DNA of 64,000 nt from Streptomyces sp. TSRI0281 (GCF_001905125.1 NZ_LWLE01000008.1:1-64000); one strand, 5' to 3'; counted from the first letter of the stretch, positions 41,855 through 51,370 are shown. Translations and numbers: made by a program. The notes: generated by a model not told the origin, from the sequence alone.

Positions 41855-42159
41855 TCATATCCGTAACCGCGCGAACCGGCGGCCCTCGTCCGGCGTGCGT
41901 GCGCGTCCAGGTGGCGGAAGGCGCAGACCGCCTCGATGCAGACCGGTCGCCACGGCCGGATGGACGCCGCCGGTACGGGAGAGCGAGGGAAGGGCGGACA
42001 TCCGCCGTCCCACGCCCCAGGGTGTCCACTGCCCCGGCCCACGGCTCTGCTCTGTCCACCAGCCGTCGCCGCGATTCTCGTGCCGTTCCGCACCCACTTG
42101 ACCAGTACGAACGGTGCCCTCATCCTCGTCGTGGTCGTCGTGGCGGTCGCCGGCCTCGG
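41855..42159. other. Noncoding or degenerate stretch
   Basis: About 300 bases between the terminator and the recognisable part of the HAD-like gene. Reading frames are open but give only Arg/Pro-rich low-complexity sequence; a stretch at 42110-42145 could be the eroded N-terminus of the HAD gene. I see no other feature. Confidence 0.4.
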
Positions 42160-42771
42160 GAACCGGGTGGCCGGGGTGCTCGCCGCGTCGCCCGCTACCA
42201 ACGCCCCGGCTCTCTGGCGAAGATGGCCGCCCGGTGCGACGTGCCCGCGGACGTCTTCGCCGAGGCCTACTGGGCCTGCCGCCGGCCCTACGACGCCGGG
42301 CAGTGGTCCGCGTCCGCGTACTGGACGGCCGTACTGCGGTGGCTCTCCCGCACCGCCGACGCCGACATCATCGAGAAGCTGCGGCTCACCGACATCGACA
42401 GCTGGTCACGCGTCGACGGCCGCATGGTCGCCTACGCGCGGTCCCTGCGTGACGTCGCCGAGGTCGCCCTGCTCTCCAACCTTCCCTCCGACCACGCGGA
42501 CGCCTTCCGCGCCGCGCAGCCCTGGCTGCGCGACCTGGACCACGTCGCGTTCTCCGGAAAGATCAGCGCGGCGAAGCCGGACCCGGCAGCGTACTGCCAC
42601 TGCGTCGTCGCCATGCGGGCCGCCCCCGCCGACTTCTTCTTCGTCGACGACCACGAGGAGAACGTCCGCGCAGCGCAAGCCATCGGCATGAACGGCCATG
42701 TCTTCACCGGACTCGACGAGCTGGCGAGAACCGTCGACACCTGGCTGTCGACCAGCAGTCGTACTTCGTGA
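42160..42771 (+). pseudogene. HAD-like hydrolase with eroded N-terminus
   Basis: The C-terminal two thirds is a clear haloacid-dehalogenase-like protein: SLAKMAARCDVPADVFAEAY, WACRRPYDAGQWSASAYW, motif II LLSNLPSDHAD, motif III Lys in SAAKPDPAAYC, and motif IV FFFVDDHEENVRAAQAIG. Motif I, with the nucleophile Asp (DxDG), should lie about 15-25 residues before GSLAKMAAR but is absent in this frame; neighbouring frames show only repetitive Val or Ser. A frameshift or deletion has probably removed it. If translation starts at ATG 42223 the product would lack catalysis. Confidence 0.6.
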
Positions 42772-42925
42772 TCCCGCGCCGTTGCCCCTCAGAGCCCGGC
42801 AGCCACCGGCGGCCCGTTCGGAACGATGCGGAGCGGCGGAGGTTACGGGGCAGGGCGAGAGGGGTTTGTGTAGCGATATCCCACAATCATGCACAAATGA
42901 GCATGGACTCTCAGCTTCGAGTCAG

Positions 42926-42938
42926 TGACACTTTGTCA
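42926..42938. promoter_or_regulatory. Inverted repeat upstream of secreted protein
   Basis: TGACA-CTT-TGTCA is a perfect 5-base inverted repeat, 98 bases upstream of the small secreted protein start, with the AT-richer stretch GTAGCGATATCCCACAATC (42870-42888) just before it. It may be a promoter or operator element. Confidence 0.35.
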
Positions 42939-43035
42939 GCGGGACGCTCCGTCCGGGGCCGGACAGGGCTTACCGCACGTCATGTACCGCGGCGGGATGC
43001 ACTTCCTCCTGCCGTCTCGACATCTGGGGGACTCC

Positions 43036-43467
43036 ATGCGCACATCGATGTCCGGCTGTCTGGCCGCCCTGACCCTGGCCGCCGGGGCTGTACTCGCCCC
43101 GGGCACGGCGACCGCCCATGCCACCGCGGCCGCCTATCCGACCAGCACCTTCACCATCGAGTTCGGCGCCACATGGACCAAGGGAACCGTCACTTGGTAC
43201 AACCGGTCGGTCGGAGTCGTCGGGAAGCACCGGTCCGCGGTGGCGGACAGTGATCTGACCTGCCGGACGACGTATGTCTACACCCTGCAGGGCAACCGCG
43301 GTGTGCTCAGTGGCGCAACCGCCGATGTGACCGCCTGCGGCACCATCAAGTCCTACAACTTCACCGTTCCCGCGGACAAGGCCGGTGGCGCCGCGTACGT
43401 CAGGGTCTGTCTCGATGACGGGAACCTCAAGGACCTCGCGTGCAAGCTCATCGCCAGGCCCGTGTGA
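43036..43467 (+). CDS. Small secreted protein of unknown function
   Basis: 143 residues with a Sec signal (MRTSMSGCLAALTLAAGAVL, then APGTATAHATA). The mature part of about 110 residues is beta-rich: TSTFTIEFGATWTKGTVTWY, YVYTLQGNRGVLSGATADVT and YNFTVPADKAGGAAYVRVCL. Four Cys residues in the mature protein could form two disulfides. I do not recognise the family. ATG 43036 has GGGGGA 5 bases upstream; the longer frame from 42925 would bury the signal. It stands alone between the HAD remnant and the zinc-ribbon gene. Confidence 0.65.
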   Translation: MRTSMSGCLAALTLAAGAVLAPGTATAHATAAAYPTSTFTIEFGATWTKGTVTWYNRSVGVVGKHRSAVADSDLTCRTTYVYTLQGNRGVLSGATADVTACGTIKSYNFTVPADKAGGAAYVRVCLDDGNLKDLACKLIARPV

Positions 43468-43669
43468 GCCGGTGAGCCGAGGCCGGCCGAGCGCCCGGGG
43501 GTGAGCTTTTCCGGTGCGCGGATACCGGGCGCGCAGGGACGTGCTTGACGCCGAGCGGCATGCGCACGGTCCGGGCGGGTCCAGGGGTGGGCGCGCATCA
43601 CGTCCGCCCACCGCTGGGCCGGACGTCCTCACCACCGGGCAGCGCCCGGCAGTTGATAGCGTGATCGTC

Positions 43670-44230
43670 GTGACAGAGCTGGGAGAACTGGTCCTGACCC
43701 CCGGCGAGCGCGCCCGGGGAGTCCAAGTCGACCGTGTGATATTCACCATGGACTGGAGCGGTGAGGAAGTCCCGGGCGAACTGGCGGCGTTCGTGGCCGC
43801 GCGGGTACGGGCCTTCGGGGTGGAGCCGACAGACGTCGACACCGACGTCGTCTACCGCGCGGCCGAGGCCGACCCGACTCTGCGCCCCGGTGATTTCCCC
43901 ATCCGCCAGCTCGATCACCTGTCCGGTGTGCTGGCCCCTCTCGGCTGCACGCTCGTGGTACCAAACAGCGGCAACGACACCTACGAGGTACTGGTCGCGC
44001 TGACCGGTGAGCGCGAGCCGACCGGGTTGACGCACCAGGACATCCCGGTGCGGGCCTGGGGCTCGGAACCCGAAGAGACCCTGATCAGCCTGGACTGCCC
44101 GAACTGCTCCGAGATGCAGGTCTGGCAACTGCCGGCGACACAGACCCTGGCCGACGAGCGCTGCGAGTGCGGAGTCACGTTGTTCGACGCCGCCGGCCAC
44201 CCCCTGCCCAACGTCACCCTTCACGACTGA
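43670..44230 (+). CDS. Unknown protein with C-terminal zinc-ribbon motif
   Basis: A 186-residue protein I do not recognise. After MTELGELVLTPGERARGVQV come a mixed alpha/beta region (IFTMDWSGEEVPGELAAFVA, HLSGVLAPLGCTLVVPNSGN) and a C-terminal CxxC...CxC pattern (LDCPNCSEM and DERCECGVTLFDAAG) that could bind zinc. GTG 43670 and GTG 43661 are both possible; there is no ribosome site, but GATAGCGT just upstream could serve as a -10 for leaderless expression. Confidence 0.55.
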   Translation: MTELGELVLTPGERARGVQVDRVIFTMDWSGEEVPGELAAFVAARVRAFGVEPTDVDTDVVYRAAEADPTLRPGDFPIRQLDHLSGVLAPLGCTLVVPNSGNDTYEVLVALTGEREPTGLTHQDIPVRAWGSEPEETLISLDCPNCSEMQVWQLPATQTLADERCECGVTLFDAAGHPLPNVTLHD

Positions 44231-44673
44231 GCCGCTCAGTGCCCCGGGCCTCGGCTCATCCACCGATGTCCTGCCCATCGAACGCGGCTCCCACCGCCCA
44301 CCCGGACCCTCTGTCGGCCGGCTGCTGCCGACGCATCGGCGAGGCCGCCTGACCTGCGCGGTAGTGAAGTCGCCGACGTGCAGACCTCCATGGCTTATGA
44401 GCACGTCCGGTCCCGCTGCATCGAGCCGGCCGGTCCCGATCGCGCCCGCTTCTCACGCAGAGCCCGCTGACTGGCCGGCTCTGCTCCGGGCCCCGTGGGG
44501 AGAAGTCCGGCCGGCCCGTACGGCTCCCCGGACGATCCGACCGCGGACCGGGCGGTGGTCACCCTTGTCGCATCGTGCGCATCCGCGGTGTCCGGGGAAC
44601 TCGGCCCGCCCGCCGGACGACTGGTTCGACAGAGGGGCGTCCCCCGGGACGCCGCGCGACGGAGGGAAGAGCC
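44231..44673. other. Intergenic region without recognised features
   Basis: About 440 bases between the zinc-ribbon protein and the TauE-like gene. No conserved protein, strong hairpin or repeat was noticed; the promoter of the permease gene presumably lies near its 3' end. Confidence 0.4.
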
Positions 44674-45714
44674 GTGTCGGGAAAATCCAGGCTTCCTCGG
44701 GTGCTGGTGGTCAACGCCGCGCTCGCCGGAACGGTGTGGCTGATCTGGGCCATGGTGTGGGGGGCGCGCTATTTCGATGTCCTCGCCCAGGACTGGCGGG
44801 TGGCGGTGACGATGGTGTTCGGGTCGCTGGTGGGCGGCGGAACGAGCGAGGGCGGCGGGGCGATCGCGTTCCCCGTCCTGACCAAGGGTCTGGCCGTCCC
44901 GCCGGACCAGGCGCGGATCTTCACCTTCGCCATCCAGTCCATCGGTATGGCTGCCGCGTCGCTGTCCATCCTTCTGTGCCGGGTACCGGTGGAGCGGCGT
45001 GTGGTGCTCTACGGCTCGGCCGCCGGGGCGGTGGGGGTGATGCTGAGCGTGACCCTGCTCGCCCCACTCGTACCGCTGCCCACCGTGCGCGCGCTGTTCA
45101 CCATGTTGCTGGTGGCGCTCGCCGTGGCACTCGTCGTCCAGCTACGGCAGCGCGGCTACCGGCGCAACGCCGCCATCCCCGTGTGGACGGGGCGCGAATT
45201 GCTGCTGGTCGTGTGCGCCGGGTTCGCGGGCGGAATCGTCAGCGGAGTCGTCGGCGTGGGAGAGAACTGCGTGATGTTCCTGCTGCTGGTACTGCTGTTC
45301 CGGGTATCGGAGAAAGTCGCCACCCCGACGACGGTGGTGATGATGACCGTGGTGTCGATCACGGCGTTCCTCACCCACGTATTCGTCACCGGGGACTTCA
45401 CGGGGCCGGTGGTCGGCTACTGGGTGGCTGCCGCTCCGGTCGTCGCGGTCGGCGCCCCGCTGGGAGCGTGGATCTGCACCCACCTGACGCCGCTCACGAT
45501 TCGGGTGGTCCTCTTCGTCCTGATCGGTGCGGAACTGGCCAGCACCGTACTACTGGTGCCGTTCACTCCCGGCATGGTCGTGGCCAGCGCGATCACCCTG
45601 GTCCTGATCACCGGTCTGTGCCTCGTGCTCGTCCGGCAGGGCCGCTACGCCACGCTGCCCGCGACACCGAACGAACGCGTCCCGGCCGGTGCCGTCGGCG
45701 GGTCGGCTCCGTGA
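44674..45714 (+). CDS. TauE/SafE-family membrane permease
   Basis: A 346-residue protein with about nine hydrophobic helices arranged in two related halves. The first half carries VFGSLVGGGTSEGGGAIAFP and the second AGFAGGIVSGVVGVGENCVM, the paired Gly-rich motifs of the TauE/SafE (DUF81) sulfite/organosulfonate exporter family. A later VGYWVAAAPVVAVGAPLGAW matches the same family. The substrate cannot be deduced from this context. GTG 44674 follows GGAGGGAAGAG; upstream frame extension to 44575 is rejected. Confidence 0.8.
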   Translation: MSGKSRLPRVLVVNAALAGTVWLIWAMVWGARYFDVLAQDWRVAVTMVFGSLVGGGTSEGGGAIAFPVLTKGLAVPPDQARIFTFAIQSIGMAAASLSILLCRVPVERRVVLYGSAAGAVGVMLSVTLLAPLVPLPTVRALFTMLLVALAVALVVQLRQRGYRRNAAIPVWTGRELLLVVCAGFAGGIVSGVVGVGENCVMFLLLVLLFRVSEKVATPTTVVMMTVVSITAFLTHVFVTGDFTGPVVGYWVAAAPVVAVGAPLGAWICTHLTPLTIRVVLFVLIGAELASTVLLVPFTPGMVVASAITLVLITGLCLVLVRQGRYATLPATPNERVPAGAVGGSAP

Positions 45715-45814
45715 CGCCGGGCTGTGTGAACAATCGAGCGCCGCACTGCCGGACGCCGGGACCCGGCCGGTCTGCCGGGAGCCGTATGCGGTGCTGCCGT
45801 GCCGGGACTCCGGC

Positions 45815-46012
45815 TCATCCGGCACCGGCCTCGCCGGTCGTCGCCCCGGCCGGGAGACCGGACCAGTTCTGGCGCACCACAGGTACCGATTCACAGCCGC
45901 GGAGCCGGGCGTCCCTGCGTGCCTGACCGGGCGACTTCCCGCTGCCCACCACCCGGCCTTCCGCGACCGCCAGCCAGTCGCCCCCGGACAGCTCCGCCCC
46001 CAGCGTGTCCAC
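45815..46012 (-). CDS. Possible small DUF5678-like protein
   Basis: A 65-residue frame with a pattern resembling DUF5678: GDWLAVAEGRVVGSGKSPGQ, ARRDARLRG and ESVPVVRQNW. The only start is GTG 46012. It lies directly downstream of the broken carboxylesterase on the same strand and could instead be part of its debris. There are no other candidate genes in 45715-46078. Confidence 0.35.
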   Translation of the reverse strand: MDTLGAELSGGDWLAVAEGRVVGSGKSPGQARRDARLRGCESVPVVRQNWSGLPAGATTGEAGAG

Positions 46013-46078
46013 GCCGGTCGGTTCCAGGGCCAGGAGCAGCGCCGGGTCGGGGTCCGTGGGGGTGTCGGCGGCCCCCGC

Positions 46079-47172
46079 TCACGGTGTTCCCGCACGCCAC
46101 TCGGCGGTGGTCCGCTCGCCGGACCTGAACCGTGACCAGAGCACGTGCTGCAACACGATCAGCGGTCCCCGTGCCGTCAGGAGCGGGAAGGCGCCCGTCA
46201 GCACGCCCAGGCCGAACAGCAGACTGACGCTCGCCGAGACCGCGCCGGCGGCGAGAGCGTCGGCGGGCTGGACCGGCAGGACCAGGCTGAACGGGCTGAG
46301 CCAGGCCAGCGGGTCCGTGGCGGTGCTGGTGCGGAGGTCGAGGCCGGCCAGTGCGGGCAGGATCGTCAGGAAACGCTCGTCCGGGATCGGGGCGAACGCC
46401 TCGGCGGTCGGCTCGACACCGAGTGCGGCGGCCGCCGTGGTGGTGACCCGTTGTGCTTGTTCCGGGGTGAACGCGCCGGTGCCGTTGCCGCTCTGGACGA
46501 CCGCTCGCCGGAACAGGCCGCCTGCCTCCGGTGTCGCGAGCAGCGCGCCGACGAGCGTGGCGCCCGCGGCTGGCCGAACAGCGTGACGTTCCGGGGGTCA
46601 CCGCCGAACGTGGCGACGGTGTCGCGTACCCAGCCGAGCGCGGCGAGCACGTCCAGCAGTCCGCGGTTGGCCGGAGCACCCGCCAGATCGAGGAACCCGG
46701 GGATGCCGAGGCGGTAGTTCACCGTCACGAGCACGACGCCGTCGCGGGCGAACGCGCTGCCGTCGTAGAGCGCGGCACGGTTCGAGCCGGTGACGAACCC
46801 GCCGCCGTGCACGAAGACCATGACGGGACGCCGGCCGCCGTCTGCGGCCGGCGTGTGGACATCGACGCTCAGGTACTCCTCGCCGGGCACCCAGCCCGGC
46901 CCGGAGTAGGGGACCATGTCGAGCCGGCCGAAGTCGCGGGCCGGCTGGGGAGCCATGGGCGTGGGCCGCGTACCGTCGCGGACGCCGGACCAGCCCGGAT
47001 GCGGTGCGGGTGGGGCGAAACGGCCGGCGCCGGTGGGGGCCGCCGCGTAGGGGAGGGCGCGTTAGCGCTCGCCACATCCGTCTCCGAGGCCGCGCACGGC
47101 GCCCGCCGGAGTTTCGACGACCGGATCTGCTTGTCGGGGCACGGGAGACACTTCCTTTCCGGAGGGGGACAT
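46079..47172 (-). pseudogene. Carboxylesterase with nonsense and frameshift mutations
   Basis: Reading leftward from ATG 47172, the first 36 codons (through VETPAGAVRGLGDGCGER) end at an in-frame TAA (47064-47062). Beyond it the same frame resumes RALPYAAAPTGAGRFAPPAP, YLSVDVHTP, MVFVHGGGFVTGS and NVTLFGQ. At the nucleophile the sequence shifts: GGCCAG is followed by CCGCGGGC, where one added T would give the expected GQSAGA. After that the third frame continues ATLVGALLATPEAGGLFRRA and VVQSGNGTGAFTPEQAQRV, then departs from the family. Two independent lesions make this non-functional. Its start overlaps the upstream MBL stop (TGATG), showing a former operon. Confidence 0.78.
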
Positions 47173-47522
47173 CAGGAGAGGCGGGGGAAGCCCGCCCACT
47201 CCTTGATCGCGAACTTCGAACCGCTGCGCGCGACCTCGGCGGCGCCCTGGCCGCCGAAGTGCGCCGGGAAGACGAGCGCGCTGTTCTCGGCGGCGCGGCC
47301 GAGCAGCTTGTGCCGGGTGGCGCGGGACTCCGCCGGGTCCTCGCAGAAGCAGGAACGCGGGTTCCAGAAGTCGGGTGCCAGCCAGTCGCGGTGCTCGTCC
47401 CACGAGCCGTGGGGGCTGTCCGGGAAGAACTGGGCCGGAGACATCTCCGACGAGCCGAAGAACTCCTTGATCCGGCTGACGGTGACATCGCCGAGGGTGA
47501 TCTGCTCGGGGTTCTGATCCAT
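47172..47522 (-). pseudogene. Metallo-beta-lactamase-fold protein with internal deletion
   Basis: The 116-codon frame is intact but too short. Its first 60 or so residues (ITLGDVTVSRIKEFFGSSEM, WLAPDFWNPRSCFCEDP) match the N-terminus of a family of MBL-fold hydrolases, and the last 45 (ATRHKLLGRAAENSALVFPA, HFGGQGAAEVARSG) match the C-terminus. The middle, including the HxHxDH metal site, is missing, so about 150-180 residues have been lost in frame. A metal-free remnant is unlikely to be an enzyme. Confidence 0.65.
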
Positions 47523-47659
47523 GTGGTCCGCCCTCGGTCCGGAGTACGTCGCTGAAGGGGACCGAGCCTGGCGACGCGGGCGGGCACGCACCACTCCCGG
47601 GTTGTCCTCCCCCTCACAGGGTGTGGCTGGGGCGGGGCCGCACGCCGAATACTGGGGGG

Positions 47660-48566
47660 ATGAACGGACCCGGGCCTCTCGGCGCCTTCCTCCAAGCCCG
47701 ACGGGCGCGGCTGCGCCCCGAGGACGTCGGCCTGCGTGACCTCGGACCCCGCAGGCGGGTGGCCGGGCTCCGGCGGGAGGAACTGGCCCAGCTGGCGGGC
47801 GTCAGCGTCTCGTACTACGCACGGCTGGAACAGGGCCAGTCCCGCGGGGCCTCCGCCGAGGTGCTCGACGCGATCGCCCGCGCTCTCCTGCTCGACGGCC
47901 ACGAGCGCGAGCACCTCGACCGGCTCGCCGGCGCCGCCCGCCACGCGCCCCGGCTGCGCCGCCCGCGGCCCGAGAGGCTCGCCGGCGAAACACGCGACCT
48001 CCTCCGCGCGGTCGACGGCGTCCCGGCGGTAGTGCTCGGCCGCCGTACGGACGTGCTGGCCTGGAACACCCTCGGGCATGCCCTGCTGGCCGGTCACCTG
48101 GACCTCCTCGCGCCCGGACGACCCGGCGCGACGCCCGAACATGAGCCGGATGCTGTTCCTGGACCCGCACTGCCAGGAGCTGTACGCGGACTGGAAGCGC
48201 AAGGCGCACGCCGTGGTCGGCAATCTGCGCGTCGCCGTCGGCAGGCACCCGGAGGACCCGCTGCTCGCGGAGCTGATCGGTGAACTGACGATGAAAAGCC
48301 CGCAGTTCGTCGCCCTGTGGGGGGACCACCGTGTGGTGCCGTGCGATGCCGCGACCTATGAGCTGCACCATCCCGTCGTCGGCACGGTGACGGTGACACA
48401 GCAGACACTGTCGATCGCCCGTTCACCGGAGCAGGCGCTCGTCGTGTGCACAACCCCCGCCGGCTCCCCGTCCGAGGAGGCTCTCGCGCTCCTCCGGCAG
48501 GCGAGCGGCAGCAGGGCGCCGCACGCGGACAGCCGCACGGGAAGCGGCATGGGCCGATCCCCGTAG
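47660..48566 (+). pseudogene. XRE/MmyB-like regulator with a single-base frameshift
   Basis: ATG 47660 opens a protein with an N-terminal helix-turn-helix (RRVAGLRREELAQLAGVSVS then YYARLEQGQSRGASAEVLDA) and the start of the MmyB ligand-binding domain (VPAVVLGRRTDVLAWNTLGH). Around 48116 the sequence CGCCCGGACGAC appears to hold one extra G; removing it restores the frame to PDDPARRPNMSRMLFLDPHC, ELYADWKRKAHAVVGNLRVA and PCDAATYELHHPVVGTVTVT. These regulators usually control a divergent oxidoreductase or hydrolase gene. It faces the broken MBL/esterase operon. Confidence 0.75.
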
Positions 48567-48775
48567 ATGCCGGCCGGCCGGTCCGGCTCGACCACGGTGA
48601 TCCCGGGCGGCAGGGAAGCACCCCGAAGCTGTCGTGGCCTTCGCTGCCGGCGTTGAGCGGGCCGACGTGCACGGCCAGCGGAGCGACTTCGCCATGGAGC
48701 GAGTACAGGTAGTTGCGGGTGGCAGCCATGGCCGATCCGGGACCGCCCATGCCCGGTTTCGGCCAGTCGCACCAA
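48545..48775 (-). pseudogene. Short-chain dehydrogenase remnant
   Basis: On the minus strand, one frame gives KPGMGGPGSAMAATRNYLYS followed by LHGEVAPLAVHVGPLNAG, the active-site helix region of a class of short-chain dehydrogenases; a second frame then gives LPPGITVVEPDRPAGIYGDR, resembling their C-terminal end. The rest is missing. SDR genes are common partners of XRE/MmyB regulators, which supports the reading. Confidence 0.5.
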
Positions 48776-48861
48776 TGCCCGGTCCGCATGTGGTGGAAGT
48801 GGACGAAGAGGGCGGTTTCCGCACGTTCTAAGCTCCTGCGCAGTCGAGCAGGGAGGATGCC

Positions 48862-50274
48862 GTGCACAAGCTGGACGGGTCGGATCAGCTGAACAAGTTG
48901 GAAGAGATCGGCGCCTGGCTGCGCCGTCGGTTGCCGGATCTGGTCGTCGAGAGCCAGGTGCCGGGGGCAGCCGTGGCGGTCCAGGCCGGTGACGCATGGG
49001 TCGAATCCGCGGCGGGTGTGCTGAGCACGGCCACCGGGGTCGACGCCACGGTGGACTCACTCTTCCAGATCGGGTCGATCACCAAGGTGATGACCGCGAC
49101 GCTGATCATGCAGCTGGCCGACGAGGGACGACTGGATCTGGACGCTCCCGTACGGGCCGTCCTGCCGGAGTTCCGGATCGCCGACGAGGAAGCGGCGCGC
49201 GGGATCACCACGCGGCAGCTGCTGAGTCATGTCGCGGGTTTCGAGGGAGACATCTTCACCGACACCGGCAAGGGCGACGACTGCCTGGAAAAGTATCTGG
49301 GCGTCCTGCGGGACGTGCCGCAGCTCTTCCGGCCGGGCGCGATGTTCTCGTACAACAACGCCGGGTACTGCGTGCTCGGGCGGATCGTCGAGGTGCTGCG
49401 CGAGGAGCCGTTCGACGTCTGCGCCCGGCGGCACCTGTTCACTCCGCTGGGCATGAGTCGCACCGCGAGTGACCCCTACGAGGCGATCGTCCACCGCACA
49501 GCGGTGGGTCACGTCGAGAAGGTGCCGGGGGCGCCGCTCGAACCGACGCCCGTGTGGGCCCTGGCACGCTCGAACGCACCGGCCGGATCGATGCTGGCGA
49601 TGCCCGCGCGCGATCTGCTGGCCTTCGCCCGGATGCACCTCGCCGGAGGCCGGGGCCCCGACGGAGTGAGCGTGCTCGGCCCGGAGACCGTCCGGGCGAT
49701 GCGACGGCCGCAGGTCACGCTGCCCGACATCGGCCAGGGCGCCGCCTGGGGGCTCGGCTGGGAGCTCTTCGACCTGTCGGGCGCCGCGGTCATCGGACAC
49801 GACGGGAACACCATCGGTCAGTCGGCGTTCCTGCGCCTGGTGCCGGAACGGGATGTCGCGGTGGCGGTCCTCACCAACGGCGGCCTGTCACGGCGCGTCT
49901 GTACGGAGATCGCGGACCGGGTCCTCGGTGAACTCGCCGGGGTCGGCCTGCCTGCCCCGCCGGTGCCGGACCCGGGCGCTCCCGTCGCGGAGACGTCCCG
50001 GTACGTCGGTACGTACACGTCCAGCACCGCCGAGACCACGGTGAGCCGGGACACCGACGGGCGACTGTGGCTGGAGCGCACTCCCCGGGGAGCCATCGCC
50101 GAACTGGACGAGCCGCCGTACCGCACGGAGCTGGTCGGCCGGCGCGGTGACACCTTGATCCCGGTCGAGCCGGAGCGCGGGGCCCACGCGCCGCTCGCCT
50201 TCCTCGGTGACGACGGGCAGGGACATGCGCTGTATCTGCATACCGGCCGGGCCGAGCGGCGGGCACAGCGATGA
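48862..50274 (+). CDS. Serine hydrolase (class C beta-lactamase/D-aminopeptidase type)
   Basis: A 470-residue penicillin-binding-protein-like hydrolase. The SxxK motif is in FQIGSITKVMTA, YxN in MFSYNNAGYCVLG, and the third motif is HDGNT (VIGHDGNTIGQSAF). A C-terminal lipocalin-like extension (YVGTYTSSTAETTVSRDTDG) is typical of D-aminopeptidase/esterase relatives. No signal peptide is seen, so the enzyme may act on imported peptides. GTG 48862 follows GGGAGG. It overlaps the M19 dipeptidase by ATGA and begins the peptide-catabolism operon. Confidence 0.82.
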   Translation: MHKLDGSDQLNKLEEIGAWLRRRLPDLVVESQVPGAAVAVQAGDAWVESAAGVLSTATGVDATVDSLFQIGSITKVMTATLIMQLADEGRLDLDAPVRAVLPEFRIADEEAARGITTRQLLSHVAGFEGDIFTDTGKGDDCLEKYLGVLRDVPQLFRPGAMFSYNNAGYCVLGRIVEVLREEPFDVCARRHLFTPLGMSRTASDPYEAIVHRTAVGHVEKVPGAPLEPTPVWALARSNAPAGSMLAMPARDLLAFARMHLAGGRGPDGVSVLGPETVRAMRRPQVTLPDIGQGAAWGLGWELFDLSGAAVIGHDGNTIGQSAFLRLVPERDVAVAVLTNGGLSRRVCTEIADRVLGELAGVGLPAPPVPDPGAPVAETSRYVGTYTSSTAETTVSRDTDGRLWLERTPRGAIAELDEPPYRTELVGRRGDTLIPVEPERGAHAPLAFLGDDGQGHALYLHTGRAERRAQR

Positions 50275-51308
50275 ACGAGCTGCACCGACGCGCGATCGTG
50301 GCGGACCTGCACAACGACCTGCTGTGCGCGGTGGTCGCCCGGCCCGTGGACCACTGGGCGGAGTTCTTCCGGGAGCGCTGGCTGCCGCAATTGCGGGCCG
50401 GCGGGGTGAACCTCCAGGCGCTGCCGGTGTTCGTCGAGGATCAGTACCGGCCGGAGGGCGCGCTCCGCCGCACGCTGCGCATGATCGAGGCGGCGCACCG
50501 CCTCGCGGCCGGCAACGCCGATGCCGTCACGCTGTGCACGGACGGCGCCCAGGTCGACCGGACGCTGGCCGAGGGCCGGATCGCCCTGGTGCTGGCGCTG
50601 GAGAGCGCACCCGGCGTGGGCGAGGACGTGGAGCTGCTGGAGACCCTGTTCCGGCTGGGCGTCAGGATCGCGTCCCTGGCCCACTTCGGTCGCACCTCCC
50701 TGGCCGACGGCAGCGGCGAGGACGCGACGGGCGGCCGGCTGACCCGAGCCGGGGTCGCGGCGCTGGCCGAGATGGAGCGCCTCGGCATGCTCTACGACAT
50801 CAGCCATCTCGGCGCGTCCGGGGTCGAGCACGTCCTGGAGCTGTCCTCGCGGCCGGTGATCGCCACGCACTCCGGCGCTCGGGCACTCTTCGACCACCAC
50901 CGCAACCTTGACGACGAGCAGATCCGGGGCGTCGCCGCGGGCGGCGGAGTGGTGTGCGTGAACTTCTTCGCTCCGTACCTGCACGAGAGCGACTACTCGA
51001 TCGGCCGGCTGATCGACCACATCGAGCACCTGGCCGGGGTGGCCGGCGTCGAGCACGTCGGGCTGGGACCCGACTTCATCAAGGAAGTGCTCGCCGACAC
51101 CACTCCCCCGTGCTGCGAGCGGGCCTTCGTCGAGGGAGTGCCGGCCGACGCGTATCTGCCCGGGCTGGAGGGCCCGGCCGGGCTGCCGCTGGTCACCGAC
51201 GCGCTGCAACAGCGGGGGTGGCCGGAGCGCGACATCGTCGCGGTCCTGGGGGAGAACGTACGGCGCCTGCTGCGGAACGAACTAAGCCGGCCCGCGTCCG
51301 CCGGCTGA
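50271..51308 (+). CDS. M19-family (renal-type) dipeptidase
   Basis: A 345-residue membrane-dipeptidase-family amidohydrolase. Metal-binding residues include His14 and Asp16 (VADLHNDLL), Glu in LVLALESAPG, His in LYDISHLGAS and in VIATHSGARAL; HVGLGPDF carries the late Asp. The family hydrolyses dipeptides, including those with a D-residue at the C-terminal position. It is coupled to the serine hydrolase by ATGA and precedes the Dpp-type transporter, fitting intracellular hydrolysis of imported D-containing dipeptides. Confidence 0.87.
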   Translation: MNELHRRAIVADLHNDLLCAVVARPVDHWAEFFRERWLPQLRAGGVNLQALPVFVEDQYRPEGALRRTLRMIEAAHRLAAGNADAVTLCTDGAQVDRTLAEGRIALVLALESAPGVGEDVELLETLFRLGVRIASLAHFGRTSLADGSGEDATGGRLTRAGVAALAEMERLGMLYDISHLGASGVEHVLELSSRPVIATHSGARALFDHHRNLDDEQIRGVAAGGGVVCVNFFAPYLHESDYSIGRLIDHIEHLAGVAGVEHVGLGPDFIKEVLADTTPPCCERAFVEGVPADAYLPGLEGPAGLPLVTDALQQRGWPERDIVAVLGENVRRLLRNELSRPASAG

Positions 51309-51358
51309 GCGCCGTGCACGGCAGGAGATTCCCTTCGTGCGATCGGAACGACGCACAC

Positions 51359-51370
51359 CTGAATATTCAG
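51359..51370. promoter_or_regulatory. Perfect palindrome CTGAATATTCAG before transporter genes
   Basis: This 12-base AT-rich palindrome lies 51 bases after the dipeptidase stop codon and about 75 bases before the ABC ATPase start. Its composition stands out from the surroundings. It is a candidate operator or internal promoter element. Confidence 0.5.
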
